From the NCBI GenBank assembly GCA_017501345.1, contig JAFVXC010000042.1:1-64000 (forward strand): 64,000 bases of DNA, in the 5' to 3' direction. This document shows, piece by piece, positions 8,755 through 18,289 of the stretch (position 1 is the first letter of the stretch; each line of letters begins with the position of its first letter). Source of the stretch: Clostridia bacterium (lineage in GTDB: Bacteria > Bacillota_A > Clostridia > Oscillospirales > CAG-272). The position numbers and the translations under genes were made by a program. The notes below the pieces were generated by a model. That model worked only from the letters and a program-made list of their open reading frames with translations. It was not told where the DNA came from and made no database searches.

Positions 8755-10947
8755 TCAATCCGACACCGCAAGTGTGCCGTCACGCACCGTAACCTCACGG
8801 GTGTTATGGATCTCCATACAGGACGTGCCGACCGAGACCGTGTACCTGCCCTTATGCATCCCGTAGACCATTTTGCGGTCGTAGTAGCAGAAGGCCTCCT
8901 TCGGGATCTCTATCGTCACAGAGGTCTTTTCTCCACTGCAAAGCGCGACCCGACGGTATGCCTTCAGCTCGATGCGCGGCATCACGACGTCACAGCCCTT
9001 GCCCGTCAGATAGACCTGCACGACCTCCGCGCCGTCATAAGCGCCCGTGTTTTCGACCGTAAGGGTGACGGTCATACGGTCACCCATCAGCTCGTACGCG
9101 AAATTCGAGAGCGCGAAGGTGGTATAGCTCAGCCCATAGCCGAAGGGATAGCGAGGCGAGCCGTCGTTTTCGACGTAGCCGTAGCCGCGTCCCGAGGGCT
9201 TCGCCGAATAGAAGAGCGGCAATTGACCGACGCTCCTCGGGAAGGTAATGGGAAGCTTTCCGGAAGGCGAGACCTCGCCAAAGAGGATCTCACAGATCGC
9301 CTGTGCCCCCTGCTCGCCGGGATACCACGCCTCGACGACCGCAGGACATCCGTCGATCCACGAGGACATATCCACGGGCGCGCCGTTCAGGAGCAGGACC
9401 ACAGAATTCGCGTTCGCCGCCGTCATTCTGCGGATGCTCTCCTCCTGGTCGGTCCTCACCTCGATCTCGACCTTGCCGACGATGATCGCGTTATCATCCT
9501 TCTGCACCTTCCGCGTAATGCCGGGCAGGCGGATATCCGAGCGATCCATCCCCTCTCCCTCCACCACGGTGGTCATATATACGGCGGCGTCACACGTAGG
9601 CGCCACCTCGTCGATCATTTCGTCGCCCGCATAGATCACCTCGGCGTATCCGTCGAGATACTCGCAAAGATACGTCAGGGGCGTTTTCGCGTCGGGAGTC
9701 CTCCACGCACAGCGGTAGGAGCCCGAATAGTTCTTTCCGACGGGAAGAACGTCAGCGCCCGCGCCAAACACCGCGATGCGCCGTACTCGCTTACGGTCGA
9801 GAGGAAGAATCCCTTCGTTTTTCAGCAGGACGATCGAGCGGCGAGCCGCCTCCAGCGCAAGATGCTTGTGCTCGTCACAGCGAACGAACCTTTCCGCCTC
9901 GTCGGGATCGGCAAAGGGACGGTCGAAGAGTCCGATGCTGTACTTTGCCGCAAGCACACGGAGAACCGCACGGTCGACGTCCTCGTCCGTGATCAGGCCC
10001 TCGTCGTAGGCAGCCCTCAGATTTTCCCCCGAGCACTTCGGAAGATTGACGTCAACCCCCGCCTTCAAAGAGACCGCCTGCGCCTCCTTGTAGGAATCCA
10101 CGAGCTTATGCGCACGGCATACACCCTCAACTCCACCGTAATCGGATACCGAAAAGCCCTCAAAGCCCCATTCTCCGCGCAGGATCTCACTCATCAGGCG
10201 TTCATTACACGTGCAGGGAACACCCTCCCAGCTGTTGTATGCCGCCATAACCGAAAGAGCGCCGCCCTCCTTGAAGCATTTTTCAAACGGCTTCAGATAT
10301 ACCTCCCGCATCGTGCGCTCGGAGGTGTCCGACACGTTCGAGTCTCGCCCACCGTACGAATAGTTGTCCGCGTAATGCTTCGGCGTCGCGATCACGCCGT
10401 TCTTCTGCAGTCCTCGGCAGATCGCAGCACCCGCGTTCGAGGAGACGAGCACGTCCTCGCCAAAGGTCTCGATCGTTCTGCCCCAGCGACAGTCGCGGGC
10501 AATGTTGACCACGGGCGTGAGCGCCTGTCTGACACCGACCACGGCGCATTCCTTGCCGATCGCGTCACCGATCCTTTCCATCAGCTCGTCGTCAAACATA
10601 GATGCCATACCGATCGGCTGAGGGAAGCAGGTCGCCATACCCCACTGTGCGCCGTGAAGCGCCTCGCCGTGCTCGATCGGGGGGATCGCGTGCGGCTGTG
10701 CGTCCATACTCATTTGTACGTCACGGTTGATCCGCTCGGTGACCTCTCTCGGGGAGGCGGGCTCGGGTCTTGTGTAATGCATAAAATGCCCGGGATTCCG
10801 ATAGTTTCCCCGCATCGGATCACGCTTTTCCTCGTAATCCTCCCCGACCGAATAGATCATCTGTGAGGTCAGCTGATACAGCTTTTCCTCGATAGTCATC
10901 TGTGAAAGCAGCGCCTTTGCGCGCTCGTAATCTTCTTTTCTGATCAT
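8755..10947 (-). CDS. GH3 beta-glycosidase, possibly beta-xylosidase
   Basis: The protein has 730 residues with the full GH3 layout: an N-terminal TIM barrel (about 10-330) with the nucleophile motif VSDYGG, a second alpha/beta sandwich (about 360-560, SIVLLKNEGILPLDRK, VLLLNGAPVDMSSW, VVEAWYPGEQGAQA) and a fibronectin III-like tail. SDY instead of SDW at the nucleophile is commoner in xylosidase-type members, and the glucuronoxylan context agrees, but substrate is not proven. There is no signal peptide, so it is cytoplasmic. The ATG at 10947 is preferred over an upstream in-frame start at 11115 because GGAGG sits 7 bases before it. It lies next to the glucuronate operon but separately transcribed. 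Confidence 0.88.
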   Translation of the reverse strand: MIRKEDYERAKALLSQMTIEEKLYQLTSQMIYSVGEDYEEKRDPMRGNYRNPGHFMHYTRPEPASPREVTERINRDVQMSMDAQPHAIPPIEHGEALHGAQWGMATCFPQPIGMASMFDDELMERIGDAIGKECAVVGVRQALTPVVNIARDCRWGRTIETFGEDVLVSSNAGAAICRGLQKNGVIATPKHYADNYSYGGRDSNVSDTSERTMREVYLKPFEKCFKEGGALSVMAAYNSWEGVPCTCNERLMSEILRGEWGFEGFSVSDYGGVEGVCRAHKLVDSYKEAQAVSLKAGVDVNLPKCSGENLRAAYDEGLITDEDVDRAVLRVLAAKYSIGLFDRPFADPDEAERFVRCDEHKHLALEAARRSIVLLKNEGILPLDRKRVRRIAVFGAGADVLPVGKNYSGSYRCAWRTPDAKTPLTYLCEYLDGYAEVIYAGDEMIDEVAPTCDAAVYMTTVVEGEGMDRSDIRLPGITRKVQKDDNAIIVGKVEIEVRTDQEESIRRMTAANANSVVLLLNGAPVDMSSWIDGCPAVVEAWYPGEQGAQAICEILFGEVSPSGKLPITFPRSVGQLPLFYSAKPSGRGYGYVENDGSPRYPFGYGLSYTTFALSNFAYELMGDRMTVTLTVENTGAYDGAEVVQVYLTGKGCDVVMPRIELKAYRRVALCSGEKTSVTIEIPKEAFCYYDRKMVYGMHKGRYTVSVGTSCMEIHNTREVTVRDGTLAVSD

Positions 10948-11113
10948 CGCATCCTCCACGCATCTATCCTCAAGTGATAGCTCTGTAACGGTTGCCCGCG
11001 CCGTACGCGGGCTTTTCTCCATTATAGCAGAAAAAGCCCCGCCCCTTCTCGCCTTTTTCAAGACGATGTATGGACAATATTTAACCTTTTGAAAGGACAA
11101 CGAGCCGTAAGTC

Positions 11114-11145
11114 AAAAGGGCGCTGAGCCGTTTGACTCAACACCC
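11114..11145 (-). terminator. Terminator of the lipoprotein/TlpA operon
   Basis: Read on the minus strand, a 10-bp stem (GGGTGTTGAG / CTCAGCGCCC) with an 8-base loop is followed by TTTTGACTT. Confidence 0.8.
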
Positions 11146-11161
11146 TCTCGGTTCGTCCGCT

Positions 11162-11725
11162 TTATTTGACGTGCGCAAGCAGAGCCTCGATGATCTCCGC
11201 CCATTCCTTCTCGCTCATAGCCCCAACGTAGATCTCCCCGATCTGATTGCCGTTCCCGTCGACAAATACGGTGGTGGGGACCGACTGTACCTCGGACAGG
11301 AAAAGACGATAGAGAGATCCCGAAGGAATCAGATGAAGATAGTCCGCGTCCGCTTCTGTAATGATCTCCTTTGCCTTTGTGAGCTCCTCCTCCCGCTCGA
11401 TCAGCCTGTAATCGACCACGTCAAGAGGAATGCCGATGATCTGAAACTCCTCTCCGTAGGCTGTGCTCAGTCTGCCGAGATCGGGCATTTCGCGGATGCA
11501 AGGGCCGCAGAAGGTCGCCCAGACGTTGATCATCGTCAGCTTTTTTCCCTCAAATACGCTTTGGTCGATCGGCTTTCCGTCAAGGGTAACGGCGGAAAAC
11601 GCAGAAAAGGACAATTCTCCCGCGTCGGTATTTATGCTCGTCTCCCCCTCCTTGACGGGGCCGCAGGAGAAAAGCAGGAGGATGAGGGCAAGGAACAGAA
11701 TAATGGAAATTGACCGTTTTTTCAT
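11162..11725 (-). CDS. TlpA-like thioredoxin-fold lipoprotein
   Basis: The 187-residue protein starts with a lipoprotein signal peptide (lipobox LLFSC, Cys21). An AhpC/TSA or redoxin-type thioredoxin fold follows, with the redox pair C73-G-P-C76 in INVWATFCGPC and the cis-Pro region VQSVPTTVFVDGNG. It should be anchored outside the membrane and act in thiol-disulfide exchange. It is the last gene of an operon with a two-component system and a large Cys-containing lipoprotein, which is its likely partner. Electron source is not in the window: there is no CcdA. Confidence 0.9.
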   Translation of the reverse strand: MKKRSISIILFLALILLLFSCGPVKEGETSINTDAGELSFSAFSAVTLDGKPIDQSVFEGKKLTMINVWATFCGPCIREMPDLGRLSTAYGEEFQIIGIPLDVVDYRLIEREEELTKAKEIITEADADYLHLIPSGSLYRLFLSEVQSVPTTVFVDGNGNQIGEIYVGAMSEKEWAEIIEALLAHVK

Positions 11726-11754
11726 AATAAGATCCTTTCACTACGGGCACTTAT

Positions 11755-14376
11755 TTATCCCTCTGATACTGTATAGGTCAGCGTCAACGTGTCCCCGTCG
11801 GTCAGAACGAAGGTCATCATACGGTACTTTCCGCCCGAAAGCTTTACTATCACCCTTGCCTGACTGCCGACGGCTACATTGCTGTTCACAGTAGCCATCC
11901 TTCCGTCCAAGGTAACGAAGCCCGGCGTGCTGTTTCCGTACAGCTCTGCCTGCCCGGCGAGATCAAGAGAAAAGGAGGAAAGCGTAGAGGAAAGCAGAAG
12001 CGCAGCACCGCTCGGTGTGATGTTGCCCGCTTCCTTACTTTGCTTCGTGGTGACCGCAACGGTAACGTCCACATCCGATAAGAGCTCTGCCGTGAGTGCA
12101 GTGACGTCAGCCCTCTGATACTGTGCGCTCGTAGGGGGACGAAGCGTTATGGCGGTCACGGTATCGGAGACGACCGTGAAGGAGCAATTATAGTGTAGCG
12201 CCCGACAGATCGCTGAAAGATTTCCACTCGCTCCGAGCGAGGAAAGGGGAATGGTTTTTACGGTGAGATCCCCGATACCGCGATAATGGAGCGTGCCTTC
12301 CTTGTCAACGTAGGCACGGCCGACGTCGTTCAGATATTCAAGAGAGGGAACGATACGATAGGTGCCGTCCGCAAGAATGCTTTCATCGGTCACAGGCTCC
12401 TTGTCGGGAGTACCCGACGCGGTGTCATCGAGATAAAAGTTCTCTAGCGGCTCGTAGCCGAGGGGGGCGAGAAGCTCATCCCAGTTATCGGGCAGACGGA
12501 TCTCCACCGTGACGTAGCCGCCACCCGGCATCACCTGAAATTTGTTGCGGTCGGTGTCACCTGTGACGAGAAGGGGTGTCTGTCCCTTCAGCATCGTGGC
12601 GATGGTCACGATCTCATCTTCATCAATGAGCCCCTTCAGCCAATCGGGCGTTTCGGTCAGCTCCGCAAGCTCCGCCGAGTCCTGGAGAAGCATCTGATAA
12701 TGCTCCTCAAGGGTGCGCTTGTTAAACTGTTGACTGCCCGTATTCGCCCAGTAGTGGGCGTACGCACGAAGCCAAAGCGGTCTTCTTGCGTTCTCGATGA
12801 GGGCGTTTTCGAGTGCATTCTTTGACGCATAAAGTGCGGACAGATCCTTTGCCACGTCCTTCGTGATAAACACCGTCCTATATACCTGCGGATTGGTATT
12901 CCCGAGCCCGTTCTGTTGCTTTTCTGTGATATCCCACGCCATCAGCGTCATAATCTGCTCGGCGTCATCGGTGGCAGGGGTGACGTTATTTCCCCATTGA
13001 AGCACCGACGCCGCCGTCAGAGTATTCGAATTCAGCATATACCCCTGCGTCACGTGATAAGGCTTCCAGCCCACCTCAAGGCAGGCCTCTTCATCCTCGG
13101 AAAAGGTGAAGGCTGACAGATATCCAAAGGTACCCATACGGTTCTCCTTCACGTAATATCCGCCGATATTCAGCATAGCAAGATCAATAAAGCGTCCGAG
13201 CGCCTTGTTGTTTTTCTCGCTGATCATACCCTGACCGTGATCGATCCCGAGCTGTCTCGCCACGGGACCGTTGAGCCACGCATAGGGCGACCAGCCGTGC
13301 GTGCTGGCAAGAGGTCTTCTCCATTCACCGTCACCCATACATTCAACGAATGCGATGCAAAGGGGCATAAATTCCTTCGGAACGCCCGCCATAACGGCAT
13401 TCGCGGCAACGGTATATACCGTGCATTCCCGATACGCGAGCGCGTAGGTGCCGAGCACGTGATCAGGGGTGTACGGCGTGAACTTCAGATATTCCTTGAT
13501 CCTTTCGTCGGTGGGCGGAACGACGGGCAGTCCGTCCGTCCAGTCGTTCGCCGCACAGAATTCCTGGATCTCATCATAGCTTCCATAGTAAACGATCTCG
13601 TCATAGGGACGCTTACCCGTGTTCGCATACAGATCGATCTCCTCCTGTGTGATCTCCCTTGTCAGAGCGTCGACAACGGCAGGGAAAACGATCTCGCGGG
13701 TATTCCTTTTCAGCTCCTCGGTGGAATGGGAGGCAAAAGCCCCCGGATATTCCGCGCATCGCAGGACGGGAACGCCTCGGTTCACACCCGTCGAGTGGAT
13801 CTGCGCGATAAAGGTCGGTGCGCCGACCGTTACGGTCGGGATACCGATATACTCTGCGGCAATCGAAGAGCCGCATTCCTTCGTGGTGCAAAGACCGCAT
13901 CCGCAGTTACCCGAGATCACAGCATCCACCCCGAGCTCCTGCAGCCTTTCCTGGAATGCCTTCGTCTCGGCGCTTTGATCGAAGACCGAGAAGGGACCGC
14001 CCTTTCCGACCTCGGAAAAGGAATAGATCGTAGCGGTCGGATACTGCTCGCGAATGCACCGTTCAAGCTCGGTGTGCGTTACGCTCGCCATAAAGCTACC
14101 GCCCACGAGAGCAATGGTCTTCCCGTCAAGGCTATCGAGTCGGGGCGCCTGCTCAATCATTTCGACGTCGTGGTATCCGACGGGAGAAACCATCGGATAA
14201 ACGAGATTCCCCTCCTCGTCGTAAGTAGGGATCTCACATTCCCCGTCAGGGCATTCCTCCGTAGTGCCGTCATCCTCGACTCCACCCCCCGTCTTGGGCT
14301 TGCAGGATACGAGTCCGGGCACAGAAAGAAGAAGGAGAAGGGTTAACAGAAGGGCAGAAATAAAGCGTAGCTTCAT
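11755..14376 (-). CDS. Large lipoprotein: UGSC-like domain fused to a second conserved domain
   Basis: The 873-residue protein has a lipoprotein signal peptide (GLVSC, Cys25) and a low-complexity linker to about residue 75. A domain at about 80-255 (LDGKTIALVGGS, a Cys-rich loop at 158-163, IPTVTVGAPTF) resembles UGSC-family (seleno)proteins, with C160-G-L-C163 in place of U-G-S-C. A second domain (about 285-640, WTDGLPVVPPTDERI, AANAVMAGVPKEFMP) resembles a protein often found beside UGSC proteins. A C-terminal beta-rich region (about 690-873) may be a surface module. The ATG at 14376 is preferred to the GTG at 14388, being 8 bases after AGGTGA. The TlpA gene follows 29 bases later. Function is unknown; a thiol-redox role is inferred. 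Confidence 0.75.
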   Translation of the reverse strand: MKLRFISALLLTLLLLLSVPGLVSCKPKTGGGVEDDGTTEECPDGECEIPTYDEEGNLVYPMVSPVGYHDVEMIEQAPRLDSLDGKTIALVGGSFMASVTHTELERCIREQYPTATIYSFSEVGKGGPFSVFDQSAETKAFQERLQELGVDAVISGNCGCGLCTTKECGSSIAAEYIGIPTVTVGAPTFIAQIHSTGVNRGVPVLRCAEYPGAFASHSTEELKRNTREIVFPAVVDALTREITQEEIDLYANTGKRPYDEIVYYGSYDEIQEFCAANDWTDGLPVVPPTDERIKEYLKFTPYTPDHVLGTYALAYRECTVYTVAANAVMAGVPKEFMPLCIAFVECMGDGEWRRPLASTHGWSPYAWLNGPVARQLGIDHGQGMISEKNNKALGRFIDLAMLNIGGYYVKENRMGTFGYLSAFTFSEDEEACLEVGWKPYHVTQGYMLNSNTLTAASVLQWGNNVTPATDDAEQIMTLMAWDITEKQQNGLGNTNPQVYRTVFITKDVAKDLSALYASKNALENALIENARRPLWLRAYAHYWANTGSQQFNKRTLEEHYQMLLQDSAELAELTETPDWLKGLIDEDEIVTIATMLKGQTPLLVTGDTDRNKFQVMPGGGYVTVEIRLPDNWDELLAPLGYEPLENFYLDDTASGTPDKEPVTDESILADGTYRIVPSLEYLNDVGRAYVDKEGTLHYRGIGDLTVKTIPLSSLGASGNLSAICRALHYNCSFTVVSDTVTAITLRPPTSAQYQRADVTALTAELLSDVDVTVAVTTKQSKEAGNITPSGAALLLSSTLSSFSLDLAGQAELYGNSTPGFVTLDGRMATVNSNVAVGSQARVIVKLSGGKYRMMTFVLTDGDTLTLTYTVSEG

Positions 14377-14430
14377 CACGGTTCTCACCTTTCATTTTTT
14401 ATAAGACACGGCGCACCGAGAGACGGCATC

Positions 14431-15594
14431 CTATCGAAGTGTAACCGAAACTTGGATATGACGATCGTCGGGTGCACTTATGTCCAGCGTTCCATTATGA
14501 TTTTCCGCAACTGCCCGCGCGATCGAGAGCCCGAGCCCGAAGCCTCGGGTCTTACCTGCGGTCTTGCCGCGGAAGAATCGGTCGGAATACGAGGACAGCT
14601 GCTCTGCGTCCACGTTTTCGGCCGAATTGATGATACTCAGATATACGTGTCCCCACCGCTTCCTCAAGGAAACAGCGATCTCTCCCCCGTCGGGGCAGTA
14701 CTTGAAGGCATTATCGAGGAGGTTCGTAAGAAGCCTCCGCACGGACGGCTCGTCGCCCTCGTACGAAACGTCCTCCTCGATATGACACGTAAACGCCTTA
14801 CTGCCACTTTTGACAAGTGCCTCATAGGACAGAATCACCTCGTGAGCCAGCTCGGAAAGCGAAAACGGCGTCCTCGCAAAGGAATCCCGCATCTCCTCCG
14901 CTCGCGCAAGTGTCACAAGACTCTCGGTCATATCGGAGAGACGACGGATCTGAGTCTCGATGTCCTCGATCCAAGGACTGTCGCCTACCTCGGACTGCAA
15001 AAGCTGAACGTCCGCCAGCATAACCGCAAGCGGGGTTTTCAATTCGTGCCCCGCCGAGGTGATAAATTCCTTTTGCTTCCTTTGATTTTTTACGAGAGGC
15101 TCAACAACAAGGCCCGAAACGAGCGACAAAAGGACGCACATAACGGAAAGTCCGATCACGGAAAACAGGATCAATCTCACCGTAGCGTTTCGGTACAGCT
15201 CAATGCTCGCCGTACGGGATAAAAACAGAATGCGGATCCTGCCTGCGTCGTCGCGGTAAAGATGGTAGCGGTATCCCTCAAGGTACCCCCGATCCTTGTC
15301 GGCGCCGAGAACGGTCTTTGTAAGCCGAACGGCGTTCTCCTGCGAGATCTGCAGGTTTTGTGTACAGTCGATCCGTATGACCGATTTCCCGGGATGCACC
15401 GCCGCAGAAAAATACCCCACGCTGACAGAAGGGTTTCCGCGGATCTGCTCGATGATCAGATCGGCCTTTTTCGTCATATCCCGATAGTTTCCGTACGCGC
15501 TGAAGAACACGATCGTTCCCTGCAGGAGAAGGAGCGCCGCCATCGACAAAAGAACGAAGCGGATCTGCAGTCTTTTCTTTACGTTATGCTTCAC
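14431..15594 (-). CDS. Membrane sensor histidine kinase
   Basis: The 387-residue protein has two transmembrane helices (about 12-33 and 140-165) enclosing an extracytoplasmic sensor of about 105 residues. A HisKA domain has the phosphoacceptor His183 in SAGHELKTPLA, and an ATPase domain shows N (LLTNLLDNAFKY), F and G boxes (GFGLGLSIARAVAENHNG). Its ATG overlaps the stop of the response regulator gene by 4 bases. Being upstream of two extracytoplasmic redox lipoproteins, it probably senses an envelope signal. Confidence 0.93.
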   Translation of the reverse strand: MKHNVKKRLQIRFVLLSMAALLLLQGTIVFFSAYGNYRDMTKKADLIIEQIRGNPSVSVGYFSAAVHPGKSVIRIDCTQNLQISQENAVRLTKTVLGADKDRGYLEGYRYHLYRDDAGRIRILFLSRTASIELYRNATVRLILFSVIGLSVMCVLLSLVSGLVVEPLVKNQRKQKEFITSAGHELKTPLAVMLADVQLLQSEVGDSPWIEDIETQIRRLSDMTESLVTLARAEEMRDSFARTPFSLSELAHEVILSYEALVKSGSKAFTCHIEEDVSYEGDEPSVRRLLTNLLDNAFKYCPDGGEIAVSLRKRWGHVYLSIINSAENVDAEQLSSYSDRFFRGKTAGKTRGFGLGLSIARAVAENHNGTLDISAPDDRHIQVSVTLR

Positions 15595-16265
15595 GGTCTT
15601 TTCTCCAATACGTAGCCTTGACCTCTGCGGTTTTTGATCTCGACGTCAGCACCGAGCGCATTCAGCTTTCCGCGCAGGTTATACAGCGTCGTCCAAAGGG
15701 TGTTGTCCTGTGCCCCGCGCTCATTGTCCCAGATCTGCCCAAGAAAGAGCTCCGAGGAGAGAACGCGCCCGGGATTCTTCATCAGAAGCAGCATACACTG
15801 GTACTCCTTGTTCATCAAAGCAACCGAGCCCTTCTCGGTGGAAAGAACGAAGGTCACTGTGTTCAAAGAAAGATTCCCAAAGGTAACGGCAACACCGCTC
15901 GGCGCGTCCTTTCCTCTCGTCAATACACGGAGACGAGCGAGAAGCTCGCGGATGTCAAACGGCTTCGGGAGGTAATCGTTCGCTCCGAGATCCAGCCCGA
16001 CGATCTTGTCCTCCACGCTTCCGCGGGCGGTCAAGAGCAGAATGGGCAGCGCGCATCCCGACGCCCTCGCCTTTTCTGTAACCTCAAAGCCGTCCATATA
16101 AGGCATCATCACGTCCAAAACGGCGGCGTCATATGCACCGAAGCAAAGATAATCGAGCGCATCCCGACCGTTGTCCACGGCATCAACGGAATAGTGATTC
16201 CGCTGTAATAAGGTTTTGAGGGCGTGACGCATAGAATCGTCGTCCTCTGCAAGTAAAATCTTCAT
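15591..16265 (-). CDS. OmpR-type response regulator
   Basis: The 224-residue protein has a receiver domain (acidic pocket AEDDD, phosphoacceptor Asp51 in VLDVMMP, LLTARG, Lys in YLPKPFD) and a C-terminal winged helix (about 130-224, ending RGQGYVLEKRP). The ATG at 16265 is chosen over an in-frame ATG at 16328 because AAGGAG lies 11 bases before it and the receiver begins there. It is the first gene of a four-gene operon (regulator, kinase, UGSC-like lipoprotein, TlpA-like protein). Confidence 0.93.
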   Translation of the reverse strand: MKILLAEDDDSMRHALKTLLQRNHYSVDAVDNGRDALDYLCFGAYDAAVLDVMMPYMDGFEVTEKARASGCALPILLLTARGSVEDKIVGLDLGANDYLPKPFDIRELLARLRVLTRGKDAPSGVAVTFGNLSLNTVTFVLSTEKGSVALMNKEYQCMLLLMKNPGRVLSSELFLGQIWDNERGAQDNTLWTTLYNLRGKLNALGADVEIKNRRGQGYVLEKRP

Positions 16266-16308
16266 ATCGATTTGGTTCTCCTTCGTAATGGCAAGAATCC
16301 TCATAGCT

Positions 16309-16338
16309 ATTATACAGGAGGTCCTCACGCTTTGTAAA
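16309..16338 (-). promoter_or_regulatory. Promoter of the two-component/lipoprotein operon
   Basis: On the minus strand, TTTACA, an 18-base spacer and TATAAT lie 44 bases before the regulator start. Confidence 0.7.
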
Positions 16339-16410
16339 GGCTTTTCCGGAACTTTTCTATAAATAGTATAAAAGCTCTACCTCAAACAAGCCTCAAATTT
16401 TTTCAGATAA

Positions 16411-16443
16411 AATAAAAAAAGGGGCAAGATTATCCTTGCCCCT
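16411..16443 (-). terminator. Terminator of the redox operon
   Basis: An 8-bp stem (GGGGCAAG / CTTGCCCC) with a 6-base loop is followed, on the minus strand, by seven T. Confidence 0.85.
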
Positions 16444-16469
16444 CAAGGGAGATACCGTAGAGAGCCTCC

Positions 16470-17471
16470 TTACGCCATCGTCTCAAGCATTTTCTCGCTG
16501 ACCTCGTACCGACAAGGCTCTCCACCGAGGTAGCGCCGAAGCTCCTCTGCCATATATTCCGCCATTCGCACGACCTCACCGCCCATACTGCCCGCAATAT
16601 GAGGCGTCAGGAAGCAGTTCGGAAGTGTATAAAAGGGATGCGAAAGCTCGGCAGGCTCGGGATAGGTCACGTCAAGCACCGCCGTGAGATCTGCGCGCTC
16701 GGAAAGCGCACGGACGAGGTCATCCTCCACGACCTGCGCGCCTCTGCCCGTATTGATGAAGGTTGCATACTCGGGCATTGACGAGAAATGTCCGTAGCGG
16801 AGCATCCCCTTCGTCGCTTCGTTGTTCGCGAGGTGATTCGAAACGACACGGCAGGTACGGAACAGCTCATCGAGCGACAGGGGAGTGACGTTCAGCGCCC
16901 TTGCCCGCTCCTCGGAAAGGAAGGGATCGAACACGCACACATCGAAGGCGTACCCCTTCAGCATCTCGGCAACGAGCGAGCCGATCATTCCGCATCCAAT
17001 CAGCCCCACGCGCTCCCGATAGTTTCCGAAGCTGCTCGATTTACGCCTCTTCGCGTCGTCAAGCCGCTTTTCCGCCATCAGGCGTGTCTCTGTAAAAAAG
17101 CTCTTACCAGAAAGGATGATCTGTGCCACCGTGTACTCGGCAACGGGAACGGCGTTTGCCGCCCACGCGCTGAACACCTTGACACCCGAGGAGAGGAAGG
17201 GACGTGCAAATTTCTGCACAGTGCCTGCCGCATAGAATACGCACCGGAGACGCGGGAAGACCGTCCGGATCTCCTCCTCCGAAAGCTCGGGCATTCCCCA
17301 GGTGGAGAAAATGATCTCGACGTCGGAGAAATCCTCGGGAGACGAGAGAAGCTCCTCCCTGTCGTAGACGTACTCGTCAAGCTCGACGTGAGCGCGGAGC
17401 ATTTCCTTTACGCATTCGGCGTAGACCTTTTTACAGGTCGCCTTCTTTTTACATACGAATATTGCCTTCAT
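16470..17471 (-). CDS. D-2-hydroxyacid dehydrogenase
   Basis: The 333-residue protein has the Rossmann nucleotide site GLIGCGMIG (about 160), the catalytic Arg in INTGRGAQV, an acidic residue in LDVTYPEP and the catalytic His in LTPHIAGS. Such enzymes interconvert 2-keto and D-2-hydroxy acids with NAD(P)H. The substrate is unknown. The ATG at 17471 has GGAG 7 bases upstream, inside an alternative start at 17483. It is the last gene of a five-gene operon and is followed by a strong terminator. Confidence 0.85.
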   Translation of the reverse strand: MKAIFVCKKKATCKKVYAECVKEMLRAHVELDEYVYDREELLSSPEDFSDVEIIFSTWGMPELSEEEIRTVFPRLRCVFYAAGTVQKFARPFLSSGVKVFSAWAANAVPVAEYTVAQIILSGKSFFTETRLMAEKRLDDAKRRKSSSFGNYRERVGLIGCGMIGSLVAEMLKGYAFDVCVFDPFLSEERARALNVTPLSLDELFRTCRVVSNHLANNEATKGMLRYGHFSSMPEYATFINTGRGAQVVEDDLVRALSERADLTAVLDVTYPEPAELSHPFYTLPNCFLTPHIAGSMGGEVVRMAEYMAEELRRYLGGEPCRYEVSEKMLETMA

Positions 17472-17536
17472 TTTAGTCTCCATTCTGCGCCGTCACGGCG
17501 CATCCACGTTTTGAAATTCACCCGCACCGTGAATCG

Positions 17537-18289
17537 TTATCCTACGATCGTTCTGAGCGTCTCCGCCTCGGTTTTCAGCGTGGACAGATTTCCGTCGGGC
17601 ATAAATTCGAGCAGAAGCGTACGCGGTGTTGAGAATCTCGACAGATACCCACGCCATTCTTCAATGCCCTCCGCGAGGGGAAGCTTCAGCTTGTCCTTCC
17701 ACTGGAATACGTGGATGTGATGTGCAAAGGGTGCAATTCTTTCGGCATAAACGAGGTTTTCCTCAATGCTCTTCCACTGAAAGGGCTGCCAATACATCCG
17801 GAAATGCGGAGAATTGACCGCCTCCATCAGATCAAGTGCGTCCTCGAGCCGCTCGGTGTAGGTCTTTTTGTGACATTCCAGGCATAGCGTCACACCCTCT
17901 CGCTCTGCGATAGAGGCAGCCTCCTTGCACAGCGCATACAGAGCCACCTTCTCGTCCTCCGTATAGTCAGCACCGCTTTTCGAGCCGCACCAAATGCGCA
18001 AAATGTCGGTTCCGAGTATTTTTGCGGCATTGATATAGCCCTGCAGCTCCTCGATCGGGGTGACGAAGAAGCGGAAATAGGTTCCGTAGGACGAGCAGGT
18101 AATGCCATATTCCTTCTGCATCCTTGCGATCTCATAAAGACGCTCGGTGTCCGTGTACGGCGCATGAACGTCACTACCCCACTCAATATAGGTAAGCCCC
18201 GCGTCACGCACCGAGGAGAGAATCTCCTCGGGCGTGTGCTTTCTGAAGGATACCGACACGAGGCCGAGATTATACATTTCTTTTTTCAC
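17537..18289 (-). CDS. Xylose-isomerase-like TIM-barrel protein (sugar isomerase/epimerase family)
   Basis: The 250-residue protein has the AP endonuclease 2/xylose-isomerase-like barrel: SVSFRKHTPEEILSSVRDAG at the start, then metal-ligand candidates IEWGSDVH, LCLECHKKT, MYWQPFQW, HIHVFQWKD and LLLEFMPDG. Family members are isomerases, epimerases or lyases on sugars and sugar-like acids. A GTG start at 18289 is chosen because GGAG lies 7 bases before it; an ATG at 18277 is the alternative. The gene overlaps the preceding flavoprotein gene by 20 bases. The specific reaction is unknown. Confidence 0.75.
   Translation of the reverse strand: MKKEMYNLGLVSVSFRKHTPEEILSSVRDAGLTYIEWGSDVHAPYTDTERLYEIARMQKEYGITCSSYGTYFRFFVTPIEELQGYINAAKILGTDILRIWCGSKSGADYTEDEKVALYALCKEAASIAEREGVTLCLECHKKTYTERLEDALDLMEAVNSPHFRMYWQPFQWKSIEENLVYAERIAPFAHHIHVFQWKDKLKLPLAEGIEEWRGYLSRFSTPRTLLLEFMPDGNLSTLKTEAETLRTIVG

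Noticed and set aside
8806..10866. A 686-codon open frame on the plus strand opposite the GH3 gene
   Set aside because: It is the antisense shadow of a complete GH3 gene: Arg/His/Asp-rich with no family motif and no ribosome site. Long antisense frames are expected in GC-rich codon use.
13890..13915. Selenocysteine in the UGSC-like domain
   Set aside because: The loop at residues 158-163 is read entirely as Cys and Gly/Leu codons; there is no in-frame TGA, so no Sec is needed.
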